Assembly: GCA_949738465.1 (NCBI GenBank)
Contig: CATJBQ010000113.1
Location: 1 to 46,798 of the forward strand
DNA: 46,798 bases
Direction: 5' to 3'
Origin: an uncultured Lachnospiraceae bacterium
Lineage (GTDB): Bacteria; Bacillota; Clostridia; Lachnospirales; Lachnospiraceae
Shown piece by piece: positions 32,261-40,110 of the stretch; the first letter of the stretch is position 1, and every line of letters starts with the position of its first letter. The notes beneath the pieces were generated by a model. The model had not been told where the DNA came from. It saw only the letters and a list, made by a program, of their open reading frames with translations, and did no database searches. The position numbers and the translations under genes were made by a program.

Positions 32261-34721
32261 GCTCAAACAGCACGACCCCATGGGGTGTGAGGGTGCCTTC
32301 CAGCATCAGTGTGCCGTTGCTTTCGGCAGAATCGTATCGTATTTCCGGTAAGTTTTTCTGTTTGAGATAGGCGACGGTATCCGTATCCAGATCCTTCGGG
32401 GCGCCAATTTCCATCCACAGATCATAGACGGAGCCGTTTTGACGATTCAGGCGGCTCTCTTTTATGGTATAGCGGCCCGCCGGGACCGGCAGTATGGCGT
32501 GAACCACCAGCTCCTCCGAAGACTCAAAAATGTTATAGCGCTGGGTGTAGGACAGGCTGGAGTGGTCGTCGATGGAGTAGAGGAAATCATAGTATACGTA
32601 ATGAAACAGCAGTAGCTGATATCCATCGTCGGACCGGGTCAGCAGATAATTCTCTCCATGGGAAAGAACCTGCCGGCCCATTTTATGCAGCAGGAAAAAG
32701 GCATAGTAGGAGGCTTTTTTCAGCCCGTTGTAATCCATCAGGCCGGGACCGCCGTGGAACAGCTTCTGGTCGATCATAAAATCCTCGCTGATATCGCTGA
32801 GGGAGTGGAAGCAGAAGGTATCCACCTGGCCTTGAAGCCGAATGACCGTATACAGCAGATGGGGCGCCATAAAGCAGGTATCCCGCACCAGATCCCTATG
32901 AATATAGGAGAGGTTCCAATCGGATACCACAAGAGGAAGCGTATCAAGCTGATAATTATTTAACAATCCAAAAAGCAGCGTAATATTAGACACTGCCATG
33001 TCACGGCTGCTATTCAGCTCCTGCGGCTCCTGCTGGCGGGAAACATGCCTGGTTGCAGGCAGCGCATCGTCCATGCAATTATAGAGGTGCGTGGAGAGAT
33101 AGGACGGATGCAGATCATACTCCCGGCAGTAATGGAAAAACGCCTCGTACCAGTCAAGGCCGGAGGGCAGGGAAAAATCCGGGGAGCCTAAGCGGATCTC
33201 CGTGTCCACGTTTTTTACGGAAAAATAAGTAATCCGGTAAAACAGGAAAAAGTCTTCCCTGCTTTCCTGCCAGTAATTATCCCGGAACTGCAGATTGGGT
33301 GTGGTCCAGAAGCCGAAGCGCCAGGTCAGCACCTCCCTGCGCCCGTACCGGTCCAGCAGATGCTCCATAAAGCTCTTGATCAGAAGGGACCATTTCTTAA
33401 AGGACTTTGGCAAACTGACGTTCGGCCGGTAAAGCCAGCCGGCATACTGCTTCTTGGCGGCCAGCTCCCGGGGCATGAAGCCGATCTCCGGAAAAGGCCG
33501 GATTCCCAGCTCCAGCAGAAAATCAAAAATAATATCCACATACTTCCAATTGATGATGGGATTCTTCTCCTCATCTTCATAATAGACATAAAGGTCGTCG
33601 GAAAAAATATCCCGGATCCGCAGCGCCGTAAAATGCAGCTCTCCTGCCGCTTCCCGGATCTGCTTTTGGATGTCGGCGCGCAGCAGCGAGGAAGCGCGTC
33701 CCAGGGAAAAGCAGATTTCCGGCAATTGATTTCCTGCATCAGAGCCGGAGAGCAGCGCGGGGCGCAGGGTCAGATGCCTTTGAAGGGTCCGCTGGCCGAC
33801 GGAGGGCGTCTGATCCGTATCCCAGTATTTCTGGAAAAAAGAAAAATAGTCCAGGTTCTGGTCATCCAGATAGGCGTTGCCGTTGTCAAACTGCCGGGCC
33901 TTGCGGTATTCGCTGGGGGTGATGCCGTAAGCCTTACGGAAGGCGGCGCTGTAGGTCTTGTGGCTGGAAAAGCCGTGGCGCAGCGCGATCTCCGTAATGC
34001 TCCGGTCCGAATAGATCAGGTCGTTGAGGCTTTTGTTGATCCTAAGGGTGGTCAGGTAATCCACGAAGGTATACTGGAAATGCTTCTTAAAAAACACAGA
34101 AAAATACTGGGGATGAAAGCCCAGCACCTGAGCCGCGGAGGACAAGGTAATTTTTTCATCCGTATGGTCGTTGAGGTAGTTTAAGATGGTGGAAATCTGC
34201 TGCCGCAGATAATCATTTTTTCCTTCGTCCACATTTTTGACGCCGTAAGCCTCGATCAGGCGTATGAGAATGGAAGTGACGGCGGAGATCAGCTTCATCC
34301 GGGTACAGCTATCGCTTTTGATGGTATGGAGAATCATCTGGGCGATGGAGGTGCACAGGGAAATGTAGACCGGATCATTCTGGGAGCTGCGGACCGTGTG
34401 GGTGGAAAAAGAGATCTGCTCCAGATCCGGGCAGTAGGTGTTCAAAAATTCGGTGGGTATAAAAATGCCCAGGACGTGGATATCCGCAGAGGTATCCAGA
34501 ACCGCATGAATCTCGTAGGGTTTCAGAAACAGGATGTCGTGCTGCTTCAGGGTGTAAGTCCGCCCGGCCAGGGATAACTGCAGGGAGCCGTTTAACAAGA
34601 ACATCAGTACGAATTGCTGGCGCAGCTGCACCTCATGGCTGAAATGGCGGATTATGGCCTGCTCGAAGGGGAGGCCGGTCAGGTTGTGTTCTGGAGGAGC
34701 GGTGTGGTTGGAAGCAGGCAT
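32247..34721 (-). CDS. AraC-family regulator fused to a catalytically dead GH39-like domain
   Basis: 824 residues from the ATG at 34721 (AAAGGA eight bases upstream; a longer frame starts at 34865). Layout: cupin sensor (about 15-100, ending DILFLKPYEIHAV), AraC helix-turn-helix pair (about 168-275, ITEIALRHGFSSHKTYSAAFRKAYGITPSEYRKAR), then about 500 residues resembling GH39 beta-xylosidases. In active GH39 the acid/base lies in WNEPN and the nucleophile in TEW/TEY-NxSY. Here they read WTTPN (472-476) and SDWNLSY (600-606), so both glutamates are gone. The module is therefore likely a sugar-binding sensor. It diverges from the ABC importer, its likely target. Confidence 0.88.
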   Translation of the reverse strand: MPASNHTAPPEHNLTGLPFEQAIIRHFSHEVQLRQQFVLMFLLNGSLQLSLAGRTYTLKQHDILFLKPYEIHAVLDTSADIHVLGIFIPTEFLNTYCPDLEQISFSTHTVRSSQNDPVYISLCTSIAQMILHTIKSDSCTRMKLISAVTSILIRLIEAYGVKNVDEGKNDYLRQQISTILNYLNDHTDEKITLSSAAQVLGFHPQYFSVFFKKHFQYTFVDYLTTLRINKSLNDLIYSDRSITEIALRHGFSSHKTYSAAFRKAYGITPSEYRKARQFDNGNAYLDDQNLDYFSFFQKYWDTDQTPSVGQRTLQRHLTLRPALLSGSDAGNQLPEICFSLGRASSLLRADIQKQIREAAGELHFTALRIRDIFSDDLYVYYEDEEKNPIINWKYVDIIFDFLLELGIRPFPEIGFMPRELAAKKQYAGWLYRPNVSLPKSFKKWSLLIKSFMEHLLDRYGRREVLTWRFGFWTTPNLQFRDNYWQESREDFFLFYRITYFSVKNVDTEIRLGSPDFSLPSGLDWYEAFFHYCREYDLHPSYLSTHLYNCMDDALPATRHVSRQQEPQELNSSRDMAVSNITLLFGLLNNYQLDTLPLVVSDWNLSYIHRDLVRDTCFMAPHLLYTVIRLQGQVDTFCFHSLSDISEDFMIDQKLFHGGPGLMDYNGLKKASYYAFFLLHKMGRQVLSHGENYLLTRSDDGYQLLLFHYVYYDFLYSIDDHSSLSYTQRYNIFESSEELVVHAILPVPAGRYTIKESRLNRQNGSVYDLWMEIGAPKDLDTDTVAYLKQKNLPEIRYDSAESNGTLMLEGTLTPHGVVLFELMPE

Positions 34722-35093
34722 GGAAGTGGTCCTTTCTCTGGAGGGTGTGTGGGATGCAACTGATAGAACATGAAGAAGCTCTAAGCTTCTGCACAGTCGC
34801 ATTCGGAATACATTTTGTGCCATTTGCCATTCACAGTTTGTAAATGCCCCTTTTTCCCACAGCATCCGCGATTGGTATCGTTCTAATTTATAGTATCATA
34901 TCTGAAAAATTTCAGCAATATCCATGATTATAATTTTTTGTCTGAAATATCTGTCTTATATTTTAAGGTCAAAAAATCAAATAAAAATATTTTCATGAAA
35001 AATTATCCGGTATTTTTATAAAAGAAACCATAAAAGGGGCAGAAGGAGCCTCATTTTTTCGGTAGAATTATGAACCAGAAAGAGGTGAAGCCC
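34722..35093. promoter_or_regulatory. Divergent control region between the AraC-GH39 gene and the sugar importer
   Basis: 372 bases without a confident gene. AT-rich from 34880 on. A perfect palindrome CTGAAA-AA-TTTCAG lies at 34902-34915, and a related TCTGAAATATC at 34941-34951; both are candidate AraC sites. A weak minus-strand promoter, TTGCTG-N17-TACTAT, overlaps the palindrome. On the plus strand I see no convincing -35/-10, which fits an activator-dependent promoter. The first 144 bases (34722-34865) stay open in frame with the AraC gene but lack a ribosome binding site. Confidence 0.5.
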
Positions 35094-36599
35094 ATGGCAC
35101 AGGAGCTGATTTTTGAAGCAAAAAATCTGACAAAGCATTTTGGCCCGACCGTTGCGTTAAACGGCGTAGACTTTAAGGTATATCGCGGACAGATCACCGG
35201 GCTGATCGGGGAGAACGGTTCCGGCAAATCAACCATTACCTCCATTGCGGCAGGGATGCAGCCGGCCACCAGCGGGGAAATGACCTTTCTGGGGAAGGCC
35301 CACAGTCCGTCCACTATGATTGAGGGAAGCAAGCTGGGGATCGGCATGATCGTCCAGGAGCAGGGAACCGTCAGCGGGATCACGGTGGCGGAGAATATTT
35401 TTGCCGGGGAGGAGAGCCGTTTTAGGAGCGGCCCCTTTATCAGCAAGCGGAAGATGAACCAGGAGGCCAGGAAGGCCATGGAGGATATCGGGTTTACCGG
35501 AGTGGATCCCGCCGCCTACATCGATACCCTGGATATGCAGAGCCGCAAGCTGGTGGAGATTGCCAAGGTAATGTACAACAAGCCCGAGATGCTGGTGGTG
35601 GATGAGACCACCACGGCGCTGTCCCAGCATGGCCGTGAGATTATTTACGGGATTATGCGTAAGATGAAGGAAGACAATAAGGCGGTGGTGTTTATTTCCC
35701 ACGACCTGCAGGAGCTGATCGATACCTGCGACACCCTGACGGTGCTGCGGGACGGGGATCTGATTACCACCTTAGACCGGGACCAGATGGATGAGGATAC
35801 CATCAAGAAATACATGGTGGGACGCGAGATGAAGGGGGATTACTACCGGGCGGATTACGGAACCCCTGTCAGTGAGGAAGTGGTGCTGGAGGTTGATAAG
35901 GTGACCAGTGGAAGCGGCCTGTTGATGAATTTTTCCATGAAGGTACATAGAGGAGAGATCCTGGGGATCGGCGGGCTTTCCCACTGTGGGATGCATGAAC
36001 TTGGCAAACTGATGTTCGGAGAAGATAAGCTTCTGACCGGTAAGATTACCCATGTGCCCAGCGGGGAGGCGATCACCAGCACCCAGACAGCCATGAAGCA
36101 TGGCTTTGGGTATGTATCCAAGAACCGTGATACGGAATCCCTGGTGCTGACAGCCACCATTCAGGATAATATCATTTCCGCCAGCTACGATAAGATTGCA
36201 AAGGGCCTGGTGATGACGCCGAAGGCCGTGAAGGAATTTGTAGATGAGCAGGTGGAGAGCTTAAGCATCAAGTGTGCCGGAGTGGGCCAGGACGTCCAGT
36301 ACCTGTCCGGCGGCAATAAGCAGAAGGTGGTATTTGGAAAATGGATCGGCCGCAACTGCGACATTCTGATCCTGGACTGTCCCACCCGTGGGGTGGATAT
36401 CGGCGTCAAGGCGGCCATGTACCAGTTGATCGACCAGATGCGAAAAGCCGGCAAAACCATCATTATGATTTCCGAGGAGCTGCCGGAGCTTTTGGGCATG
36501 AGCGACCGCCTGCTGATTTTGAAGGACGGCGCGCTGGCCGGGGAATTTTTCAGAAGCGAGACCCTGGATGAGAATCACATCATCGAGGTCATGATCTAG
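35094..36599 (+). CDS. Sugar ABC importer ATPase (RbsA/MglA type)
   Basis: 501 residues with two ATPase halves. First half: Walker A GENGSGKST, Walker B MLVVDETTTAL, His in ISHD; its signature region (LDMQSRKLVEIAKVM) is the usual degenerate form. Second half: degenerate P-loop (GGLSHCGMHELGK instead of GxxGxGK), signature LSGGNKQKVVFGKWI, Walker B ILILDCPTRGVD with Cys instead of Glu before Pro. One intact and one degenerate site is normal for this type. AAAGAGGTGA precedes the ATG at 35094. First gene of the importer operon, 15 bases before the permease. Confidence 0.93.
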   Translation: MAQELIFEAKNLTKHFGPTVALNGVDFKVYRGQITGLIGENGSGKSTITSIAAGMQPATSGEMTFLGKAHSPSTMIEGSKLGIGMIVQEQGTVSGITVAENIFAGEESRFRSGPFISKRKMNQEARKAMEDIGFTGVDPAAYIDTLDMQSRKLVEIAKVMYNKPEMLVVDETTTALSQHGREIIYGIMRKMKEDNKAVVFISHDLQELIDTCDTLTVLRDGDLITTLDRDQMDEDTIKKYMVGREMKGDYYRADYGTPVSEEVVLEVDKVTSGSGLLMNFSMKVHRGEILGIGGLSHCGMHELGKLMFGEDKLLTGKITHVPSGEAITSTQTAMKHGFGYVSKNRDTESLVLTATIQDNIISASYDKIAKGLVMTPKAVKEFVDEQVESLSIKCAGVGQDVQYLSGGNKQKVVFGKWIGRNCDILILDCPTRGVDIGVKAAMYQLIDQMRKAGKTIIMISEELPELLGMSDRLLILKDGALAGEFFRSETLDENHIIEVMI

Positions 36600-36614
36600 G
36601 AGGGCGGTGAGAAC

Positions 36615-37589
36615 ATGAGTGAAAAAAAGAGTACAAAAATAAATCTTGGCGGGATCGGTAAATTAGCCCCGCTGATCGGCCTGGTGCTGGTTATCCTTAT
36701 TTTCACGGCCCTGACGGGAGGAAAGCTGCTGTCGGTGACGAATCTGCAGAATATGGCAAACCAGGTGATGGTGACGGCCCTGGTGGCCATTGGAGCCGTG
36801 TTTGTCTATGGCGTGGGGAATTTTGATATGTCCCTGGGAGGAGCGGTCCTGTTCTCCGCCGTGCTGGGAGCCATGGCGGCGGTACGCAGCGGAAGTATTT
36901 TCGTGACGCTGGTGGTCTGTATCCTTGTATCGGTGGCCATTGCGTTGATAAAGGGCATCTTTTCCGCTTATATCGAAGTGCCGTTTTTCATCTTCACCAT
37001 CGTGCTCGGTTCCGTGATTTCGTCAATTGTGCTGGTGATTATGGGAAGCGAGACCACCGTTTACCTGAAGGATGCGGTAAGGGAGATTCCCACCTTTAAT
37101 TTTACCCAGATGACCATTATTAACGTGGTATTTCTGGCGGTGTATTTCCTGGTGTGCCTGTTTCTGTTTAACTATACGCCCATCGGCAGCAAGGCCAAAA
37201 TGATGGGAGGCAATAAGGTATCGGCGAAGCAGTCGGGGATCAATGATAAAAAAATGCATGTGCTGACCTTTGTAATCAGCGCCATCGGCGTGGCACTGGC
37301 GGCCTTTATCCTGATCATCCGTACCCGGACCATCGGCTCCCAGACGGCAGGCAGTGTCGGAACTGACGTTCTGATTGCCCTGGTGGTGGGCGGCATGCCC
37401 ATATCGGGTGGCCCCAAATCCAAAATCAGCGCCGGGCTGGTGGGAGCATTAACGGTAGTCGTTTTAAACAGCGGGCTTACCATGGTGGGGCTGTCCACGG
37501 CATGGATCCAGGCCATCCGCGGCGTTGTGTTTATTGTGGTAGTGCTGGTTTCCAGCTTCAGCTACCGCGGCAAATTATTACCAAGATAA
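36615..37589 (+). CDS. Sugar ABC importer permease 1 (RbsC type)
   Basis: 324 residues, eight to ten hydrophobic segments, BPD_transp_2 family. GVGNFDMSLGGAVLFSAVLGA matches the conserved RbsC segment (G-x-x-D-L-S-V-G), and PIGSKAKMMGGNKVSAKQSGI is the typical coupling loop contacting the ATPase. GGAGGGCGGTG precedes the ATG. It pairs with the permease at 38953 rather than forming a homodimer, judging by the two different permease genes. Confidence 0.92.
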   Translation: MSEKKSTKINLGGIGKLAPLIGLVLVILIFTALTGGKLLSVTNLQNMANQVMVTALVAIGAVFVYGVGNFDMSLGGAVLFSAVLGAMAAVRSGSIFVTLVVCILVSVAIALIKGIFSAYIEVPFFIFTIVLGSVISSIVLVIMGSETTVYLKDAVREIPTFNFTQMTIINVVFLAVYFLVCLFLFNYTPIGSKAKMMGGNKVSAKQSGINDKKMHVLTFVISAIGVALAAFILIIRTRTIGSQTAGSVGTDVLIALVVGGMPISGGPKSKISAGLVGALTVVVLNSGLTMVGLSTAWIQAIRGVVFIVVVLVSSFSYRGKLLPR

Positions 37590-37652
37590 ATTAACAAATC
37601 AATAAGAATCCCGAAAGGGTGCTTATAAAAAATTTTAAGGAGGATTTTAACA

Positions 37653-38924
37653 ATGAAAAAGAAGGTTTTATCCATGATGCTGGCAGCGGCGATGGTATTT
37701 TCCATGGCAGCCTGCGGCAGCGATGATGCAGCAGGGAACGATCAGGGCGGCGATACCCGGCAGGAGGAGCCATCCGGCGACGAGGACCAGGCTCCGGCCG
37801 ATGAAGGCGGCGATACAGATATCCAGGAGCCGGCGGGAGACGAGACACCGTCCGATGGAGCGGCAGACATTACGCTGGACGGAAGCTGGCCGGAGGAGAC
37901 GGTGAAGATCGGTTTTGTGGGTTATGACCAGGCCAGCGAGCAGCAGCAGGCCATCACCGCTTACTTTGATTATCTTTGTGAAAACTTTAACATGGAAATC
38001 ATGTACTCCGAGGATCTTACCGACGCCCAGAGCGAGCTGGATTTTATCGGCCAGTGTGCGGCAGCAGGCTGTAAGGCTGTAATCGGCTACTACAACGAGG
38101 CCAAGGAGCAGTCCGCCATTACCTGTGCCGACTATCAGATGTACTACTGGGGCGGCTTCGGTGGCGACGAGGAGTCCGTAGCGGCTGCCGTTGAGGGCGC
38201 AGGCGAGTATTACCTGGGCGGCTATACCCTGGGGGATGCGGAGTATGAGGCCGGACGTTCTATGGCGAAGGCTCTGGCCGAGCAGGGCTGTGAAAAGGTG
38301 GTTCTCTGTTCTGGCGGTGCTGCAATGGGCGTTCCGATGTTCGTAAGCAGGAAGCAGGGCTTTGAGGATGGCGTGAAGGAGGCTGTTGACGGCGGCGCAA
38401 CCATGGAGATTGTGTACGAAGTGGAAGGATGGCCGGGAACGGATGCCTTTACGGCGGCCCAGACCTCTGTGATGGATATGGACATCGATGCCATCGCGTC
38501 TACCTTTGACGTAGCAATGTGGTTCCAGTTAGTGATGGAATCCGGTAAGGCCGATTCCTTGAAGCTTGCCTGCATCGGTGAGGTCAGCGACACCTATTAC
38601 GATTTCTTCAACAGCGGACTGGTATCTGTAATCGTGTATGACAACGAGGAAACCTGCTTTGGCAACGCGATCCCGTTGATTTTAAATGCTGTCAGCGGAA
38701 CCAAGCTGGTGGACGAGAGCGGAAACGGCTTCCTGTTCCCGGTAGAGCGCTGGACCATAACGACACCGGAGCAGTACAATTCCGTATACGACCTGCATGA
38801 TGCCGGAAACTGGGTAGTTACTGCCGAGGATATCGCGAACCTGGTAGTGGCCTTCAATGCGGATGCAACCACAGATACCTTTAAGGACTTCTACGGTTCC
38901 TTTACCATTGATTCTGTAAAATAA
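37653..38924 (+). CDS. Sugar-binding lipoprotein of the importer
   Basis: 423 residues. Signal peptide with lipobox MAAC (Cys about 20-23), then an acidic disordered linker (about 25-75, Asp/Glu/Gly/Pro rich) and a type 1 periplasmic-binding-protein fold (about 85-420). The opening KIGFVGYDQASEQQQAITAYFDYL is typical of ribose/galactose-binding proteins. AAGGAGG precedes the ATG. The bound sugar cannot be told from sequence; the neighbouring rhamnosidase suggests a rhamnose-containing glycoside or its product. It sits between the two permease genes. Confidence 0.9.
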   Translation: MKKKVLSMMLAAAMVFSMAACGSDDAAGNDQGGDTRQEEPSGDEDQAPADEGGDTDIQEPAGDETPSDGAADITLDGSWPEETVKIGFVGYDQASEQQQAITAYFDYLCENFNMEIMYSEDLTDAQSELDFIGQCAAAGCKAVIGYYNEAKEQSAITCADYQMYYWGGFGGDEESVAAAVEGAGEYYLGGYTLGDAEYEAGRSMAKALAEQGCEKVVLCSGGAAMGVPMFVSRKQGFEDGVKEAVDGGATMEIVYEVEGWPGTDAFTAAQTSVMDMDIDAIASTFDVAMWFQLVMESGKADSLKLACIGEVSDTYYDFFNSGLVSVIVYDNEETCFGNAIPLILNAVSGTKLVDESGNGFLFPVERWTITTPEQYNSVYDLHDAGNWVVTAEDIANLVVAFNADATTDTFKDFYGSFTIDSVK

Positions 38925-38952
38925 TTTTTAGCGAAAATAAGAGGTTTTGATT

Positions 38953-39942
38953 ATGAAGAGAATCCTGAAAAATATTGTGATGACCATAGCGATCCCGGTG
39001 CTGGTATATGTGTTCTTTCTGATCGTGTGCAACCTGTTTGGTTCACCGGGATTTGGCGTAGGCTCCGACCTGTCCACGATCCTGTACACCACACTGTATA
39101 CAGGCATGATCGCACTGGCAATGTCCTATAACCTGACCTGCGGGCGGTTTGATTTTTCGGTGGGCTCCACCATTGTTCTGGCGGCGATCCTGGGTGGAAA
39201 TATTGTAAAGGATAACAAGCTCGGGCCGGTGGCGCTGCTTCTGATCATTGTGGTGATTGCGGCAGTTCTGGGGCTAATCTCCGGGCTGGCCTATGTGGCA
39301 TTAAAAATCCCGCCTATGGTAGTTTCCATCGGAATTGCCATGGTTTACGAGGCGGCAGGGTTAATGTTTAACCGGGCCAAGGGCATTAAGATGATCGGAA
39401 ATTCCGCATTGATCTTTTCAAAACCGCCTTACAGTATTCTGATTGCGGGCGTGGCGGTGCTGGTGCTGATCTTTTTATACAACTTTACCAGCTTCGGCTT
39501 CCAGTGGAAGATGCTGCGCTCCGGGCAGAAGATCGCCGTGGATATCGGCGTCAATGAAAAATTAAATGCCGTGATCTGTTATGTGATTGCCGGTGTGCTC
39601 TTAGGAATCGCGGCTGTGATGTACTTAAGCAAATTCGGCACGGTATCGCCGGAAATCGGCTTAAGCAGTTCCTCCTTCTTCATGTCGGCCTTCCTGCCGT
39701 TGTTCATCGGCGGGGCCATTGAGAAGTATTCCGACAAGAATATCGGCGTGCTGATGGGGGCGCTGGCCCAGGCAATGATTACCTCGGGCTTTGGGAAGCT
39801 GGGTTTCAGCTCTTCCCTGCAGACGGTGCTGAACGGCGTCATTGTTATGGCATTTCTGGTGTATACTTCAAACAGCTACAAGCTGGTGCTGCGCAAACTC
39901 CATAAGGAGAAGCTGGCAAGAGCGCTGGCCGCGGCAAAATAA
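38953..39942 (+). CDS. Sugar ABC importer permease 2 (RbsC type)
   Basis: 329 residues, eight or more hydrophobic segments. The conserved NLTCGRFDFSVGSTIVLAAILGG and the coupling loop SFGFQWKMLRSGQKIAVDIGVNEK identify it as BPD_transp_2. It is divergent from permease 1, pointing to a heterodimeric channel. The start at 38953 has AAGAGG upstream; a TTG six bases before is rejected. Last gene of the importer operon, followed by a strong terminator. Confidence 0.92.
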   Translation: MKRILKNIVMTIAIPVLVYVFFLIVCNLFGSPGFGVGSDLSTILYTTLYTGMIALAMSYNLTCGRFDFSVGSTIVLAAILGGNIVKDNKLGPVALLLIIVVIAAVLGLISGLAYVALKIPPMVVSIGIAMVYEAAGLMFNRAKGIKMIGNSALIFSKPPYSILIAGVAVLVLIFLYNFTSFGFQWKMLRSGQKIAVDIGVNEKLNAVICYVIAGVLLGIAAVMYLSKFGTVSPEIGLSSSSFFMSAFLPLFIGGAIEKYSDKNIGVLMGALAQAMITSGFGKLGFSSSLQTVLNGVIVMAFLVYTSNSYKLVLRKLHKEKLARALAAAK

Positions 39943-39967
39943 TTCGGGAAATCATAATCAAAAACAC

Positions 39968-40003
39968 AGGGCGGCGGCACAATGCTGTGCGGCTGCCCTT
40001 TTT
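39968..40003 (+). terminator. Terminator after the importer operon
   Basis: 14-base arms 39968-39981 and 39986-39999 with one wobble and one mismatch, a 4-base loop, then TTTT. Its 3' arm is shared with the longer hairpin 39992-40042. Confidence 0.75.
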
Positions 40004-40042
40004 ATAGGACAAAACGGGCGTTTGCCTTATAAAAAGGGCAGC
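39992..40042 (+). promoter_or_regulatory. Long hairpin competing with the terminator, upstream of the rhamnosidase gene
   Basis: GCTGCCCTTTTTATA (39992-40006) is perfectly complementary to TATAAAAAGGGCAGC (40028-40042). Inside, AGG/CCT and CAAA(A)CG/CGTTTG extend the stem with small bulges. It uses the 3' arm of the preceding terminator. If it formed first it would break the terminator, but it is transcribed later. It may instead be a second stop or a processing or stability element. Confidence 0.5.
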
Positions 40043-40110
40043 AAAAAGAATCGGATACCCGTTGGAAATGATCCGGCATTCAAGGTATGTGCAGGAAGGA
40101 GTGTAAGAAA

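Noticed and set aside
33360-34184. Plus-strand 274-codon frame opposite the AraC-GH39 gene
   Set aside because: Antisense shadow without ribosome binding site; the minus-strand protein has clear AraC and GH39 features.
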